Assembly: GCF_001570625.1 (NCBI RefSeq)
Contig: NZ_BBQT01000009.1
Location: 1 to 64,000 of the forward strand
Direction: 5' to 3'
Source of the DNA: Syntrophomonas wolfei subsp. methylbutyratica
GTDB taxonomy: Bacteria > Bacillota > Syntrophomonadia > Syntrophomonadales > Syntrophomonadaceae
Length of the DNA stretch: 64,000 nucleotides
Made by a program: the position numbers and the translations under genes. The first letter of the stretch is position 1; each line of letters begins with the position of its first letter. The notes below the pieces were generated by a model. That model did not search any database. It saw nothing but the letters and a program-made list of their open reading frames with translations, and had not been told where the DNA came from. Positions 18,136 through 29,046 of the stretch are shown here, in pieces.

Positions 18136-19670
18136 TATATTGTGATGGGCGGCGTACCCTCATCCCCATTCTCCGGCTGCGGGCTCGGGATTTCCGAGGG
18201 CCCGGGTTCCACCAGCGGCGCTGCCTCGCCGGTACTGTCGCCCAGCGGGTCAGGCTCAATTCCATTCGGGGGATTCTCAGGATTATCAACATTCTCAGGC
18301 GGTGATTCCACTTTAACACCCGGCCCTACATAGATCAGCCTATCCAGGGGCTTGTAATAATCTGATGCCAACTGCTCACTTTTAAGCAAGCGGCCCTCTT
18401 CATCCATATAATTACGAAATGACCTGACTACATAACCCTGAATACCGGCATGGTCAAGCTTTTCCTGACCTGGATTGAGGCTGGGATCGTTTTCCCGTAT
18501 CTCTTTAAACGGAATGACCCGGTCTACAATAGTAGATAAATGGATATCTCTTTTTTCCGTCAGGTTGCCATATATGGTCATGGTAAGTTTGCCCGCCTGA
18601 GCCCAGGCTCTAATATAAATAGGATAGGGGCTGTTGTTCTTAAAACGGAAATCCTGCAATCCGTAGACTACAGTAGCATCCCGCCCCACCGGAACATAAG
18701 CCACTGCCAGGGCATGATTGTGTCTCTCCACTATCTCCAATCCAGCCAGCAAAACAGTATTATAAAGAGTCGATGAAACTTGGCATACGCCCCCTCCCAG
18801 ACCGGGTTCAAATTTTCCATTGACAATCACCATGGCATCACGATAGCCAGCCTCTATAACCCTCTCCCCCACCCGGCGGTTAAAGGAAAAAATCTCGCCG
18901 GGAGGCAGCATAGAGGTGTTAATAGCCGATGAGGCCAGGTAGAGATTATGGGAACGGTTTATTTCATTAACATTAAACCAGGTGGAAAATGAGGATAGTT
19001 CCCCCATATTGCTTAAATCCTCATCCTTCACCTGCGGCCATTCCTCTTGCATGGCGATAGGGATTTTTATTTCTTCCATTTGTCCCCACTCTTGAGGAAG
19101 ATCGGCAAAAGTCTGCTCAGGATCTACCTTTAAACCTTTCCTGGCGGGGATTAATACCAATCCCTTTTGCTTTTCTATCTCCAGGCGGGCATCTTCCGCC
19201 GCCGCCCCCAAAACCTTATTCCACTCATCAATCATCCGGGCTTTGATCTCAGGCTTGTATTCCAGTTTCAACGGATAGATAACTTCCCGGGAACCATCCA
19301 GATTAGTAAGCTTGGAGGGCCAATCTCGTTCCTGCTCCTGTTGCCAGACCTTATTAACTGTTTCCTCATAGTTTACAGGATAGCTTAAATCCTCCAGTTT
19401 GCTTTCAAAACTATATCCCTGGTAGTGAAAGATTACCGGGGTTTTTTTGTATTCCTCCAAATCCCGCTCCAGTCTTGATGCCGCCTGTTTACTAGTGTAT
19501 CCCCCTACCGTTGTAGAAGCAATCTTGACCCCCGGCATAAAGTAGGGTGATTTATAAAAAACCTGAAAAAAATACATCGCTCCCGCTAAAGCTATTCCCA
19601 GCAGCAGTATCAAGCTAAAGAATATGCTTGTTTTTACTCTCTCATTGGCCAAAATCCTTCCCCCCACCAT
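18135..19670 (-). CDS. VanW-domain membrane-anchored protein
   Basis: This 511-residue protein has an N-terminal membrane anchor (about residues 14-35), tandem PG_binding_4-like repeats (VKIASTTVGGYTSKQAASRL), and a VanW core (SSAINTSMLPPGEIFSFN, then GLGGGVCQVSSTLYNTVLL, RHNHALAVAYVPVGRDATVV). Near the C-terminus is a G5-like segment, and the last ~50 residues form a Pro/Glu-rich tail. VanW proteins are cell-surface proteins; the name comes from vancomycin clusters and the biochemistry is unsettled. It is flanked by DUF1292 (after a terminator) and mltG, which suggests a wall role. The heptamer array begins at its stop codon. Confidence 0.85.
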
Positions 19671-19688
19671 ATCCCCAAAAGAAAAAAA

Positions 19689-19712
19689 GGAAGCCTCGCG
19701 GCTCCTTTTTTT
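19689..19712. terminator. Terminator after DUF1292 gene
   Basis: The stem GGAAGCC/GGCTCC with loop TCGC is bordered by A7 on the left and T7 on the right, so it works on both strands. On the reverse strand it follows the DUF1292 gene directly and should reduce readthrough into the VanW-like gene. Confidence 0.8.
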
Positions 19713-19717
19713 CGAAA

Positions 19718-20014
19718 CTAAAGGTCTTCACTATCCACGAGTTCCTGCCAGGCTTCAACTACCATTTCCCATTCTGTTTCATCATCGATATCACTCAACA
19801 GTTCATTGCCTTCCTCATCGATAATTACTTTCAGAATAACCACTTCTCCGTCTTCTTCATCATATTCCTCATCTTCTTCATCCAGGGGAACAAGAACCCG
19901 GTACTTATCATTCTCGATTTCCAATTCAGCCAGCAACTCAAACAGGTGCTCTATTCCATCCTCATCAACCAGTACCAAAATTGGAAAGTCTTCCTCCAAA
20001 AATTCTTCGGTCAT
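19718..20014 (-). CDS. DUF1292 protein (YrzB-like)
   Basis: A very acidic 98-residue protein: FPILVLVDEDGIEHLFELLA, YRVLVPLDEEDEEYDEEDGE, VVILKVIIDEEGNELLSDID. This is the DUF1292 pattern (YrzB in Bacillus), a conserved small protein of unknown function that accompanies ireB and ruvX downstream of alaS in many Firmicutes. It is followed by a strong terminator, so the alaS-ireB-ruvX-DUF1292 unit probably ends here. Cytosolic by composition. Confidence 0.88.
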   Translation of the reverse strand: MTEEFLEEDFPILVLVDEDGIEHLFELLAELEIENDKYRVLVPLDEEDEEYDEEDGEVVILKVIIDEEGNELLSDIDDETEWEMVVEAWQELVDSEDL

Positions 20015-20096
20015 AAAGTCACCTCTTTCATTAGATAAGTGTAATTCTATTGTTTTCCGGGGCTGTTGTCAAATCTTTCCTCAGCAAAGATTAATT

Positions 20097-20522
20097 TTAA
20101 TAATCCTTCCCCGAACAACCCCCGTCCAGGTAAGCCTGCAGTATGTGAACCGCCGCTATTTTATCTATCAGTTCTTTTCTCCTTTTGCGTGAAAGATCAG
20201 CTTCCAAAAGGACTCTTTCCGCACTCTTGCTGCTCAAGCGTTCATCCCAGAGATCGACCGGAATCTTCAATACCTCCTGCAAGGCCCGGGCAAATTCCTG
20301 GCTTTCCAGAGCTTTAGGCCCCATAGTACCATTCATATTGAGGGGAAGACCCAATACTATCTTCTCGACCTGGAATTCCTGACACAGCTCTTGCAAGTAG
20401 CTTAAATCTTTCTTCAGCCCTTTTCGCTGCAAAATCGAATGCCCTTGAGCCGTCCATCCCATAGGATCACTGAAGGCTATACCGATTCTTTTTTCACCCA
20501 GGTCCAACCCCATTATACGCAT
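20097..20522 (-). CDS. ruvX: Putative pre-16S rRNA nuclease / Holliday resolvase-like RuvX
   Basis: A 141-residue RNase H-fold protein of the YqgF family. MRIMGLDLGEKRIGIAFSDP carries the first catalytic Asp; IVLGLPLNMNGTMGPKA and VDLWDERLSSKSAERVL supply further acidic positions, with KIDKIAAVHILQAYLD-like residues at the end. In Escherichia coli the homologue processes 16S rRNA 5' ends; it was first named a Holliday junction resolvase. Its place between ireB and DUF1292 is conserved in Firmicutes. The length is typical. Confidence 0.93.
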   Translation of the reverse strand: MRIMGLDLGEKRIGIAFSDPMGWTAQGHSILQRKGLKKDLSYLQELCQEFQVEKIVLGLPLNMNGTMGPKALESQEFARALQEVLKIPVDLWDERLSSKSAERVLLEADLSRKRRKELIDKIAAVHILQAYLDGGCSGKDY

Positions 20523-20617
20523 TGCGCCCTTTTATTCCTCCTGTTTCCCTGGTCACGGGGGCCATTATTTTACATAGATAATCCAGGCTAAATAGCGCAG
20601 GCAAATACCCGTATGGG

Positions 20618-20890
20618 TTACTCGCCTTTCTCCCTGCTATTTTGCAGGTAGCTTTTTAATAAAACCTCCATTATTTCATCCCGATCTACTTTGCATATCA
20701 AGTTGCGTGCCTCACTATGACTGGTTATGTATGCCGGTTCCCCTGAAATCATATATCCCACCAGTTGATTGATCGGATTATATCCCTTCTCCTGCAAAGC
20801 CTGGTATACCGTATGCAATATGGCACGAACTTTATTCTCATCGTCCCTTTCCAGTTTGAAACTAACCGTTTCACCTGGTAATTGAGGCAT
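20618..20890 (-). CDS. IreB-family regulatory phosphoprotein (UPF0297)
   Basis: A 90-residue protein with ETVSFKLERDDENKVRAILH, VYQALQEKGYNPINQLVGYM, ISGEPAYITSHSEARNLI and DRDEIMEVLLKSYL. This is the IreB/YrzL (DUF965) pattern. In Enterococcus the homologue is a target of the IreK Ser/Thr kinase and affects cephalosporin resistance. ATG 20890 follows GGAGGTG at seven bases; the frame open to 20923 has no such site. It lies 55 bases after alaS, in the usual order. Confidence 0.9.
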   Translation of the reverse strand: MPQLPGETVSFKLERDDENKVRAILHTVYQALQEKGYNPINQLVGYMISGEPAYITSHSEARNLICKVDRDEIMEVLLKSYLQNSREKGE

Positions 20891-20945
20891 AGTCAACACC
20901 TCCCTCAACCAGAATTTCTCCACTACTCCCTCAAATTCCTGCGCT

Positions 20946-23627
<2,682 letters not shown>

Positions 23628-23777
23628 CTATTTTCTTGTAGAAAACCTCCTTTGTCAACTTGCTGGGGCTGCCAGTCGAAGAATTATTCCAGCTAGAACC
23701 GTCAGGCGTCAGTCGTCAGTCGTCGGAGGTTAGAAGGGGAAGGGGATGTTCCCTGCTGCGACTTATATCCACTCCTA

Positions 23778-24797
23778 CTAGCTTTCTACCATCTTTAAGA
23801 AAGCCCATTGGATGACAACCTTCAGAGCAGCAGCCAGGGGCACAGCCAGGAGCATACCCCAGATGCCCATCAGCTTGCCTCCGGCCAGCAGAGCAAAGAC
23901 AATAAGAAGAGGATGCATGCCCAGTTTTCCTCCCATGATCCGGGGAGTTATAATATTACTCTCTACTTGTTGGATAAGAAGAACTGCCAGTCCCATGTAT
24001 AGTGCGAGTTGTAAAGATTCGGAAAGGGCGATAAGCAGCGCAAAAAAGCCGCCCAAAAAAGCGCCAAAATAGGGAACCAAATCAGCTACACCGGCTACCA
24101 GGCCAATCAAGAGGGGGAATTTAACCCCCAGTAAAGCGGCGGCAATCCCGGTAAAGATACCTACAAAAGTGGCAATTATCAGGTGCCCTTTAAGAAATTC
24201 AATCAAAGCTTCATCTATCTTCTCCAGAACGGCTTTAATCTCCCGGCGGAAGGAAGGGGAAAAAAGGCCTAAGAATGCATCGCGTATTTTTTCCCAGTCA
24301 TTAATTATATAAAAGGCCAGAATTGGGGAAAAAGCCAGGGCCAGAAATTTTCCCAAAAAACTATAAAAACCGCCCAAAAAATCCTTCAGGCCCTTAAAGA
24401 GCTTGTTTTCTATCTGGTTAAGGTTTTCTTTTAATACCGGCGTCAGCTTGCCTAATTCCATCCCGTCTATGCTTTTGGCCATGTCCCGCGCCTGATCGGC
24501 ATAATCGGGCAGTATACCCGCCATCTGGTTTAATTCCACAACCATGGCTGGTACAGCCAGGGAAAAGAATAGGGAAAAGACCGCCAGCAGCAGCAGGTAG
24601 AGGAGCAAAATCGCCCAGACCCTTTTCAACCCCTTTCTTTCCAAAAAGGATATGGGGCGAAAGAGCAAATAAGCCAGAACGGCCCCCAAAAAGAAGGTGA
24701 GTAAGACTTCTCTGACCAGGAATAAAAAATAAATGGTGGCCAGGACCACCACAATAAAGAAGAAGTATCGATATATCTTACTATTGGCGGGCAGCAT
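23778..24797 (-). CDS. AI-2E transporter/PerM-family permease
   Basis: A 339-residue polytopic membrane protein with about seven hydrophobic segments, including a typical pair near the N-terminus and the conserved central region GVKFPLLIGLVAGVADLVPY, FGAFLGG and NIITPRIMGGKLGMHPL. This is the UPF0118/AI-2E exporter-like family; cargo is usually unknown. A homologue (yrrI) precedes alaS in Bacillus, as here. It is followed by 190 bases without a gene before alaS and preceded by the zinc-ribbon and PRC-barrel genes. Confidence 0.88.
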   Translation of the reverse strand: MLPANSKIYRYFFFIVVVLATIYFLFLVREVLLTFFLGAVLAYLLFRPISFLERKGLKRVWAILLLYLLLLAVFSLFFSLAVPAMVVELNQMAGILPDYADQARDMAKSIDGMELGKLTPVLKENLNQIENKLFKGLKDFLGGFYSFLGKFLALAFSPILAFYIINDWEKIRDAFLGLFSPSFRREIKAVLEKIDEALIEFLKGHLIIATFVGIFTGIAAALLGVKFPLLIGLVAGVADLVPYFGAFLGGFFALLIALSESLQLALYMGLAVLLIQQVESNIITPRIMGGKLGMHPLLIVFALLAGGKLMGIWGMLLAVPLAAALKVVIQWAFLKMVES

Positions 24798-24819
24798 TTT
24801 TTGGCCTCCCTTTGCATTG

Positions 24820-24996
24820 CTAGAGAAGCTGGGAAGAGTTTTCCATAGCTACCAGGGTCCCATCTTCAGCCACTTCATAAAGGTTGAGCATACCTTTGCG
24901 GAAATTAAATTCCAAAAAGCAATTCCAGCAATAATATTGATCGCTGCCTACCCGGCCAACCTGCAAACCACCGCAGACCGGACACTTGATAATCAT
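24820..24996 (-). CDS. Short zinc-ribbon protein
   Basis: A 58-residue frame reads MIIKCPVCGGLQVGRVGSDQ, then YYCWNCFLEFNFRKGMLNLY and EVAEDGTLVAM. CPVCG and CWNC give a four-cysteine zinc ribbon. Function is unknown; it may assist a nucleic-acid or protein complex. Its ATG overlaps the stop of the PRC-barrel gene (ATGA at 24993-24996), so the two are translationally coupled, and it ends 23 bases before the permease start. The overlap and the cysteine spacing are the reasons to accept such a short gene. Confidence 0.8.
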   Translation of the reverse strand: MIIKCPVCGGLQVGRVGSDQYYCWNCFLEFNFRKGMLNLYEVAEDGTLVAMENSSQLL

Positions 24997-25460
24997 TCCT
25001 CTTGGCTCCCTTCACCAGCCAGAACTCCGCCCTTGACGCTCTTCCAGGAAACCTCCTGCAGGGACAATTCCATTCTCCCCTTTAAAATATCGTTAATGGT
25101 CCCGGAGGAAATCTCCAGGCCTTGAACCTGTTTTTCTGCCGGGGAGAGAATAAAATCGGAGACTATGCCCAGTTCTTTGCCCTGCCGGTCAAATACGGTA
25201 TCTCCCAGCTTTTTTTCGTATATTGATAATTCTTCCCCATAGGCATAGGATTTAATACAGTGCAAATCCCAGATCTTTACTGCATCCGGAGTTAAGTCAA
25301 AATCATCTCGAAAGATAAGGCCGGCTTTACCATCTTCCCCTTTAACCACCAGGTACAGAAGTCCAAAATCATCCCCAATAACCGCCTTTTGCACCATCGC
25401 AACCACTTCTGCCCGGGTGGCTAAAAAAACAGGTAAGTGCTGAATGTTGCGCGTTTTCAA
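24993..25460 (-). CDS. PRC-barrel domain protein
   Basis: A 155-residue protein with two PRC-barrel-like halves: an N-terminal one (KTRNIQHLPVFLATRAEVVA, GLLYLVVKGEDGKAGLIF) and a clearer C-terminal one (KKLGDTVFDRQGKELGIVSD, FILSPAEKQVQGLEIS). PRC-barrels occur in RimM and in sporulation proteins of the YlmC/YmxH type and bind proteins or RNA. It opens a likely operon with the zinc-ribbon protein, the permease and alaS. A second PRC-barrel protein is at 30885-31673. Role not known. Confidence 0.78.
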   Translation of the reverse strand: MKTRNIQHLPVFLATRAEVVAMVQKAVIGDDFGLLYLVVKGEDGKAGLIFRDDFDLTPDAVKIWDLHCIKSYAYGEELSIYEKKLGDTVFDRQGKELGIVSDFILSPAEKQVQGLEISSGTINDILKGRMELSLQEVSWKSVKGGVLAGEGSQEE

Positions 25461-25770
25461 TCATTTGCCCCCTTTGGCCTGAAGAACTTAAGCAATAGTT
25501 ATTATTAGTTTGTCACAGATTAAGCTTTTGATACGAAAAGTTGGGTGATGTAAGGTGTGAGGGGCTGGTGTTGAACATGTGAAGCATCATATCGGGCACA
25601 ACTGATGCTCCCTTTGGTCGCTATTATGGGAGCTGAGCGGTATATTTATACAAGCAAAATAAAAAAGAAGGGTTTCACCCTTCCTCCAATATTTCCCTGG
25701 CGATTTCTCCGAGTAAAACGAATAAAGGAGTCTGCGGAGCCGTTTTTCTCCGCCTGGATAATGAAAGTTA
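25461..25770. other. Gap with MITE fragment, no gene
   Basis: There is no supported gene here. The part at 25593-25653 repeats the inner right portion of the MITE-like element (GGGCACAACTGATGCTCCCT and the TATATTTATRCAAGC end). A small hairpin GAAGGG/CCCTTC follows at about 25670. Longer reverse frames across this region are shadows. Confidence 0.6.
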
Positions 25771-25779
25771 TGCTAAAAT
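25771..25779 (+). promoter_or_regulatory. Extended -10 promoter of toxin mRNA
   Basis: TGCTAAAAT at 25771-25779 is an extended -10 (TG-n-TAAAAT); the -35 is weak. Transcription would start near 25787, placing GGAGTTGCCG at the very 5' end of the transcript, which is the sequence complementary to 25980-25989. Confidence 0.5.
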
Positions 25780-25831
25780 TGGTATAGGAGTTGCCGTTTG
25801 GCGGTTGGTCACTTTCCCGCGAGGGGAGGTG

Positions 25832-25918
25832 ATGCCTGTGGTTACCTGGACAGGACTTTTTGGTTTTTGCCTGGTGATCGTAGGGATTATTTCCTTGTGT
25901 AGCAAACACAAGCAATAA
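25832..25918 (+). CDS. Candidate type I toxin, 28-aa membrane peptide
   Basis: The frame encodes MPVVTWTGLFGFCLVIVGII and then SLCSKHKQ: one hydrophobic helix with a short positively charged end, the layout of type I toxins and holin-like toxins (TxpA/BsrG/Fst groups) that damage the membrane. The Shine-Dalgarno is strong (GGGGAGGTG right before the ATG). The upstream leader begins with a decamer (25787-25796) exactly complementary to 25980-25989 in the 3' region, so the mRNA could fold end to end and hide its start. A promoter on the opposite strand at 26003-26031 would make an antisense RNA over its 3' end. No homologue was searched. Confidence 0.65.
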   Translation: MPVVTWTGLFGFCLVIVGIISLCSKHKQ

Positions 25919-25919
25919 T

Positions 25920-25996
25920 AAAACGACCGCCTGAGTAAGGCGGTCAATCCACATTTAGGACTAGCCGCCACACAAAAAGCGGCAACTCCTTTGTTA
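25920..25996 (-). ncRNA. Candidate antisense antitoxin RNA
   Basis: A transcript from the reverse promoter at 26003-26031 would start near 25996 and form a first stem (GCCGC/GGCGGC) and then a perfect 7-bp stem GACCGCC/GGCGGTC (25925-25945) followed by GTTTTATT, an intrinsic terminator. The product of about 75 bases overlaps the 3' end of the small toxin gene's mRNA tail to tail, as RatA does with txpA. The arrangement is read from the sequence; expression is untested. Confidence 0.55.
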
Positions 25997-26002
25997 ACCA
26001 TT

Positions 26003-26031
26003 ATGATAGCATGCCAAAAAGCGTTCGTCAA
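26003..26031 (-). promoter_or_regulatory. Sigma-A promoter of antisense RNA
   Basis: On the reverse strand TTGACG (26026-26031) and TATCAT (26003-26008) are spaced 17 bases. The only thing downstream is the short structured RNA and the back of the toxin gene, which argues for a non-coding transcript. The -35 lies nine bases after the end of mnmA. Confidence 0.6.
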
Positions 26032-26039
26032 TCAAAGCT

Positions 26040-27059
26040 CTATGCCATGATTGTCCCCCCGCCTAAAACATAATCTCCCTGGTAATAGACTACACTTTGT
26101 CCAGGTGTTGCGGCCCGCTGGGCCTCTTCAAAAACAAGTTCCCAGATATCATCCTCGATATAGTGCAAGATAGCTTCCGCCTCCCTGGCCGCATAGCGAA
26201 TTTTGGCCTTAACCCTGATGGGCAACTCAAAATCTCGGGGGCAGATAAAATGATTCTGTTTAAAGCGAAGCAGCTTGCTGAATAGTTCTTCATTCTCCCC
26301 CAGCAGGATCTGGTTTTTTTCGGGATCAATTTTGAGCACATATAGCGGACGCCCGGCATTTACCGCCAATCCCCGCCGCTGGCCAATGGTGTAAAAGGGA
26401 ATGCCGCGATGCCTTCCCAGTACCTTCCCCGTCCGGTCCAGGAAACTGCCTTCTTTATAGCTTACCTGCGGGCGGATGAATTCCCGGTAATCCCCAGGTA
26501 TAAAGCATACTTCCTGGCTTTCTTTTTCCTCGGCCAGCTGAAGATTATAGCAGCGGGCTATCTCTCGCACTTCTTCTTTCCTATACCCACCCAGGGGAAA
26601 GATGAGCCTGGATAACTGCTGCTGCTTTAGGCGATAAAGAAAATAGCTCTGGTCTTTGCGCGGATCTAGGCCTTTCATAAGGCGGTAACATTGACTCTTG
26701 TCATCATAATCGATGCGGGCATAATGACCGCTGGCCACTTTATCGGCTCCTAAATCCAGTGCGGCCTTTAACAGCAAGCCAAATTTAATCTCTTCGTTGC
26801 ATTTTACACATGGATTGGGGGTATGGCCCTGTTCATATTCCGTACAAAAATAATCCGCCACGGCTGACTGAAAAGCCTCCCGCAGATCCACCACCTTATG
26901 CTCTATCTTCAGTTCATTGGCAATCCGGGCGGCTTTTTCCCCGGCTTCCCGCTCCAGGTGAACCATGGTTAACCCGGTGACTTCATATCCCTGTTCCCGC
27001 AATAACAAAGCAGAAACCGTACTATCTATACCTCCGCTCATCAATATTGCAACCTTCAC
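26040..27059 (-). CDS. mnmA: tRNA 2-thiouridylase MnmA
   Basis: An ATP-pyrophosphatase of about 339 residues that thiolates U34 of Glu, Gln and Lys tRNAs. The PP-loop is LMSGGIDSTVSALLL near the start; the catalytic cysteines are in TPNPCVKCNEEIKFGLL and ESQEVCFIPGDYREFI; PFYTIGQRRGLAV and the C-terminal barrel complete it. I prefer GTG 27059, with GGGAG eight bases upstream, because the frame to 27125 enters the R1 repeat. Its neighbour rarA diverges from it across that repeat. The sulfur donor (a NifS/IscS) is not next to it, unlike in Bacillus. Confidence 0.93.
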   Translation of the reverse strand: MKVAILMSGGIDSTVSALLLREQGYEVTGLTMVHLEREAGEKAARIANELKIEHKVVDLREAFQSAVADYFCTEYEQGHTPNPCVKCNEEIKFGLLLKAALDLGADKVASGHYARIDYDDKSQCYRLMKGLDPRKDQSYFLYRLKQQQLSRLIFPLGGYRKEEVREIARCYNLQLAEEKESQEVCFIPGDYREFIRPQVSYKEGSFLDRTGKVLGRHRGIPFYTIGQRRGLAVNAGRPLYVLKIDPEKNQILLGENEELFSKLLRFKQNHFICPRDFELPIRVKAKIRYAAREAEAILHYIEDDIWELVFEEAQRAATPGQSVVYYQGDYVLGGGTIMA

Positions 27060-27124
27060 TCTACCGTCTCCCTGAATCATTTCTACTATTATACCCTTTT
27101 CCATACTCTTCAGACAGTTTAGCA

Positions 27125-27260
27125 TTTAAGCATCGGAAGAAACTGCGAAGCAGTTTCAACGAGAGCGCTGCCAAGAGGACGCGGGATTAGAACCCGCCGC
27201 CTGTTTGGTTAATAGGAACCCGGCTGCTTAAAGAAGCGAGGGACATCATTCACCTCGTTG
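27125..27260. repeat. Hairpin-rich dispersed element, copy R1
   Basis: The forward strand runs from TTTAAGCATCGGAAGAAACT through the hairpin GAAACTGC/GCAGTTTC, a second stem GCGGG/CCCGC around ATTAGAA, GCCTGTTTGGTTAATAGG, to CACCTCGTTG. Three more copies in the same orientation are at 31922-32054, 44683-44856 and 55179-55284. This one lies between the divergent mnmA and rarA genes, about 65 bases before the mnmA start. No open frame is shared by the copies. Confidence 0.85.
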
Positions 27261-27276
27261 CAAATAACTTGCTGTC

Positions 27277-27305
27277 TTGGCAGGGGAGAACATTTATTCT
27301 ATAAT
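27277..27305 (+). promoter_or_regulatory. Sigma-A promoter of rarA
   Basis: TTGGCA (27277-27282) and TATAAT (27300-27305) are separated by 17 bases, 48 bases before the rarA start codon. The promoter begins just after the R1 repeat. Confidence 0.8.
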
Positions 27306-27352
27306 GAGCTTGAGGTTTACCTGAAACTATTGAGAATATGAGGAGAAAAAGT

Positions 27353-28678
27353 ATGGATTTATTTTCGCTCGCCAATGAGGAAAAATTTAATGCCCATGCC
27401 CCTCTGGCCTGGCGTATGCGCCCTCGCAGCCTTGATGAAGTTGTAGGTCAAGAGCATATTATCGGGCCGGATTCTCCCTTGCGCCGGGCTATTGAAAATG
27501 ACCGCCTGCAGTCTTTTGTCCTCTATGGTCCTCCCGGCAGCGGCAAGACCACCATTGCTCATATCATTGCCAGAACTACTTCTTCTCATTATGCCGCCAT
27601 TAAAGCCGTAAGTTCTGGTGTTGGCGAAATACGCAAAATTGCTGCCGATGCCGCTGAGCGCCTTAGATACTATCAACAATCGAGCATCATTTTTGTCGAT
27701 GAGATTCACCGTTTTAACAAATCCCAGCAGGATGTATTACTACCTTATGTAGAAGACGGCACCCTGATTTTAATCGGGGCTACAACGGAAAACCCCCTCT
27801 ATGAAATGAATAATGCGCTATTGTCCCGCATGAAGCTTTATGTTATGGAAGCTCTAAACACCGACAGCCTCCGCCGCATTGTCGAAAAGGCCCTGGCTGA
27901 CCCGGAACGGGGACTGGGAAAGCATAATATAAGTATTGATGAGCAGAGTATGGCCATGATTGTGCAGGCAGCGCAAGGGGATGCCCGTACCGCCCTTAAT
28001 ATCCTGGATACCCTGCATAATTCCTATAGCAGTAAAAACGGTAGTCTAAGGATTACCCCTGAACTGCTGGAGAAAGTCACCGGACGCCTGATCCTCAAGT
28101 ATGACCGCAGTGGGGATTACCATTATGATACAATTTCCGCCTTTATTAAAAGCATACGGGGCTCCGATCCGGATGCCGCACTGTTCTGGCTGGCTGTAAT
28201 GTTGGAAGGAGGGGAAGATCCCAAGTTTATTGCGCGCCGGCTTATCGTCCATGCCGCAGAAGATATCGGACTGGCCGACCCCTATGCCCTCACTCTGGCT
28301 GCTTCTGCCGCCAGGGCCCTGGAGTTCGTAGGGATGCCCGAAGCCCGTATTCCCCTGGCCGAGGCTACCATATACCTGGCTGCCGCCCCCAAAAGCAACA
28401 GCAGCAAAATGGCTATTGATAAGGCCATCAATACGGTGCAAAACACTCCCCGGATTATTGTTCCACCCCATATCGCCGATAGCTCTCACTCGCAGTCGGC
28501 ATCATTGGGTAAAGGCAAAGGCTATAAGTACCCTCATGATTATGGAGGTTATGTAAAACAGGAATATCTCCCCCAGGAGATTAAGGGAATTACCTTATAC
28601 GAACCGGGGAAAAATGGCTATGAGCAAAATATTCGGGATTTTCTGCAGAAAATAAAAAACAGCCACCCCCATAAGTAG
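27353..28678 (+). CDS. rarA: Replication-associated recombination ATPase RarA
   Basis: A 441-residue clamp-loader-like AAA+ protein (MgsA/Mgs1/WRNIP1 family) that acts at stalled replication forks. Walker A is GPPGSGKT at 59-66, Walker B IIFVDEIHRFNKSQQD, sensor 1 GATTENP, and arginine finger NNALLSRMKL. The C-terminal tetramerisation part has HAAEDIGLADPYAL, GMPEARIPLAEATIYLA and a YKYPHDYGGYV ending. ATG 27353 follows AGGAG by seven bases; the ATG at 27338 overlaps that site. It is monocistronic between a sigma-A promoter and a terminator that overlaps its stop codon. Confidence 0.95.
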   Translation: MDLFSLANEEKFNAHAPLAWRMRPRSLDEVVGQEHIIGPDSPLRRAIENDRLQSFVLYGPPGSGKTTIAHIIARTTSSHYAAIKAVSSGVGEIRKIAADAAERLRYYQQSSIIFVDEIHRFNKSQQDVLLPYVEDGTLILIGATTENPLYEMNNALLSRMKLYVMEALNTDSLRRIVEKALADPERGLGKHNISIDEQSMAMIVQAAQGDARTALNILDTLHNSYSSKNGSLRITPELLEKVTGRLILKYDRSGDYHYDTISAFIKSIRGSDPDAALFWLAVMLEGGEDPKFIARRLIVHAAEDIGLADPYALTLAASAARALEFVGMPEARIPLAEATIYLAAAPKSNSSKMAIDKAINTVQNTPRIIVPPHIADSSHSQSASLGKGKGYKYPHDYGGYVKQEYLPQEIKGITLYEPGKNGYEQNIRDFLQKIKNSHPHK

Positions 28679-28692
28679 GAGTGGCCTTTTTG
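28662..28692. terminator. Terminator rarA / trxA
   Basis: The stem GCCACCCC/GGAGTGGC, with a short loop over the rarA stop, is followed by CTTTTTG on the forward strand. It separates the converging rarA and trxA genes. Confidence 0.75.
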
Positions 28693-28695
28693 CCT

Positions 28696-29025
28696 TTAGC
28701 TTCCGCTTACTTCATCGATGGCTTTTTGTAATTGTGCTTTATTCTGCGCGCCAACAATTCTTTTTACTTCTGAACCGCCCCGGAAAAAGGCCAGGGTGGG
28801 TATACCCCTGATACCGAAACGAGCCGCCAGGTCCTGATTCTCGTCAACATTAACTTTGCCGATATTTATCTTGCCTGCATTCTCAGCGGCCAGGCTTTCT
28901 ACCACCGGTCCCACCATCTTGCAGGGCCCGCACCAGGGAGCCCAAAAGTCAACCAGAACCGGCAAATCAGACTGCATTACTTCTTTATCCCAGTTATCCT
29001 GGTTGAATACCTTGATATCTGCCAT
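28696..29025 (-). CDS. trxA: Thioredoxin
   Basis: A 109-residue thioredoxin, a cytosolic disulfide reductase. The active site is WCGPC (Cys32 and Cys35) in VDFWAPWCGPCKMV, with the cis-Pro in GIRGIPTLAFFRGG. It follows the csoR gene by only 21 bases in the same direction and shares its promoter, so it is likely under the same metal- or sulfur-responsive control. The length is standard, and no thioredoxin reductase is nearby. Confidence 0.95.
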   Translation of the reverse strand: MADIKVFNQDNWDKEVMQSDLPVLVDFWAPWCGPCKMVGPVVESLAAENAGKINIGKVNVDENQDLAARFGIRGIPTLAFFRGGSEVKRIVGAQNKAQLQKAIDEVSGS

Positions 29026-29046
29026 ATTACCCCTCCTAGCATTGTC

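Noticed and set aside
27180-27205. Reverse strand of the R elements shows a tRNA T-arm-like stem with TTCTAATC loop
   Set aside because: No anticodon or acceptor arms can be drawn around it, and R4 weakens the stem, so I do not call a tRNA or tRNA-like gene.
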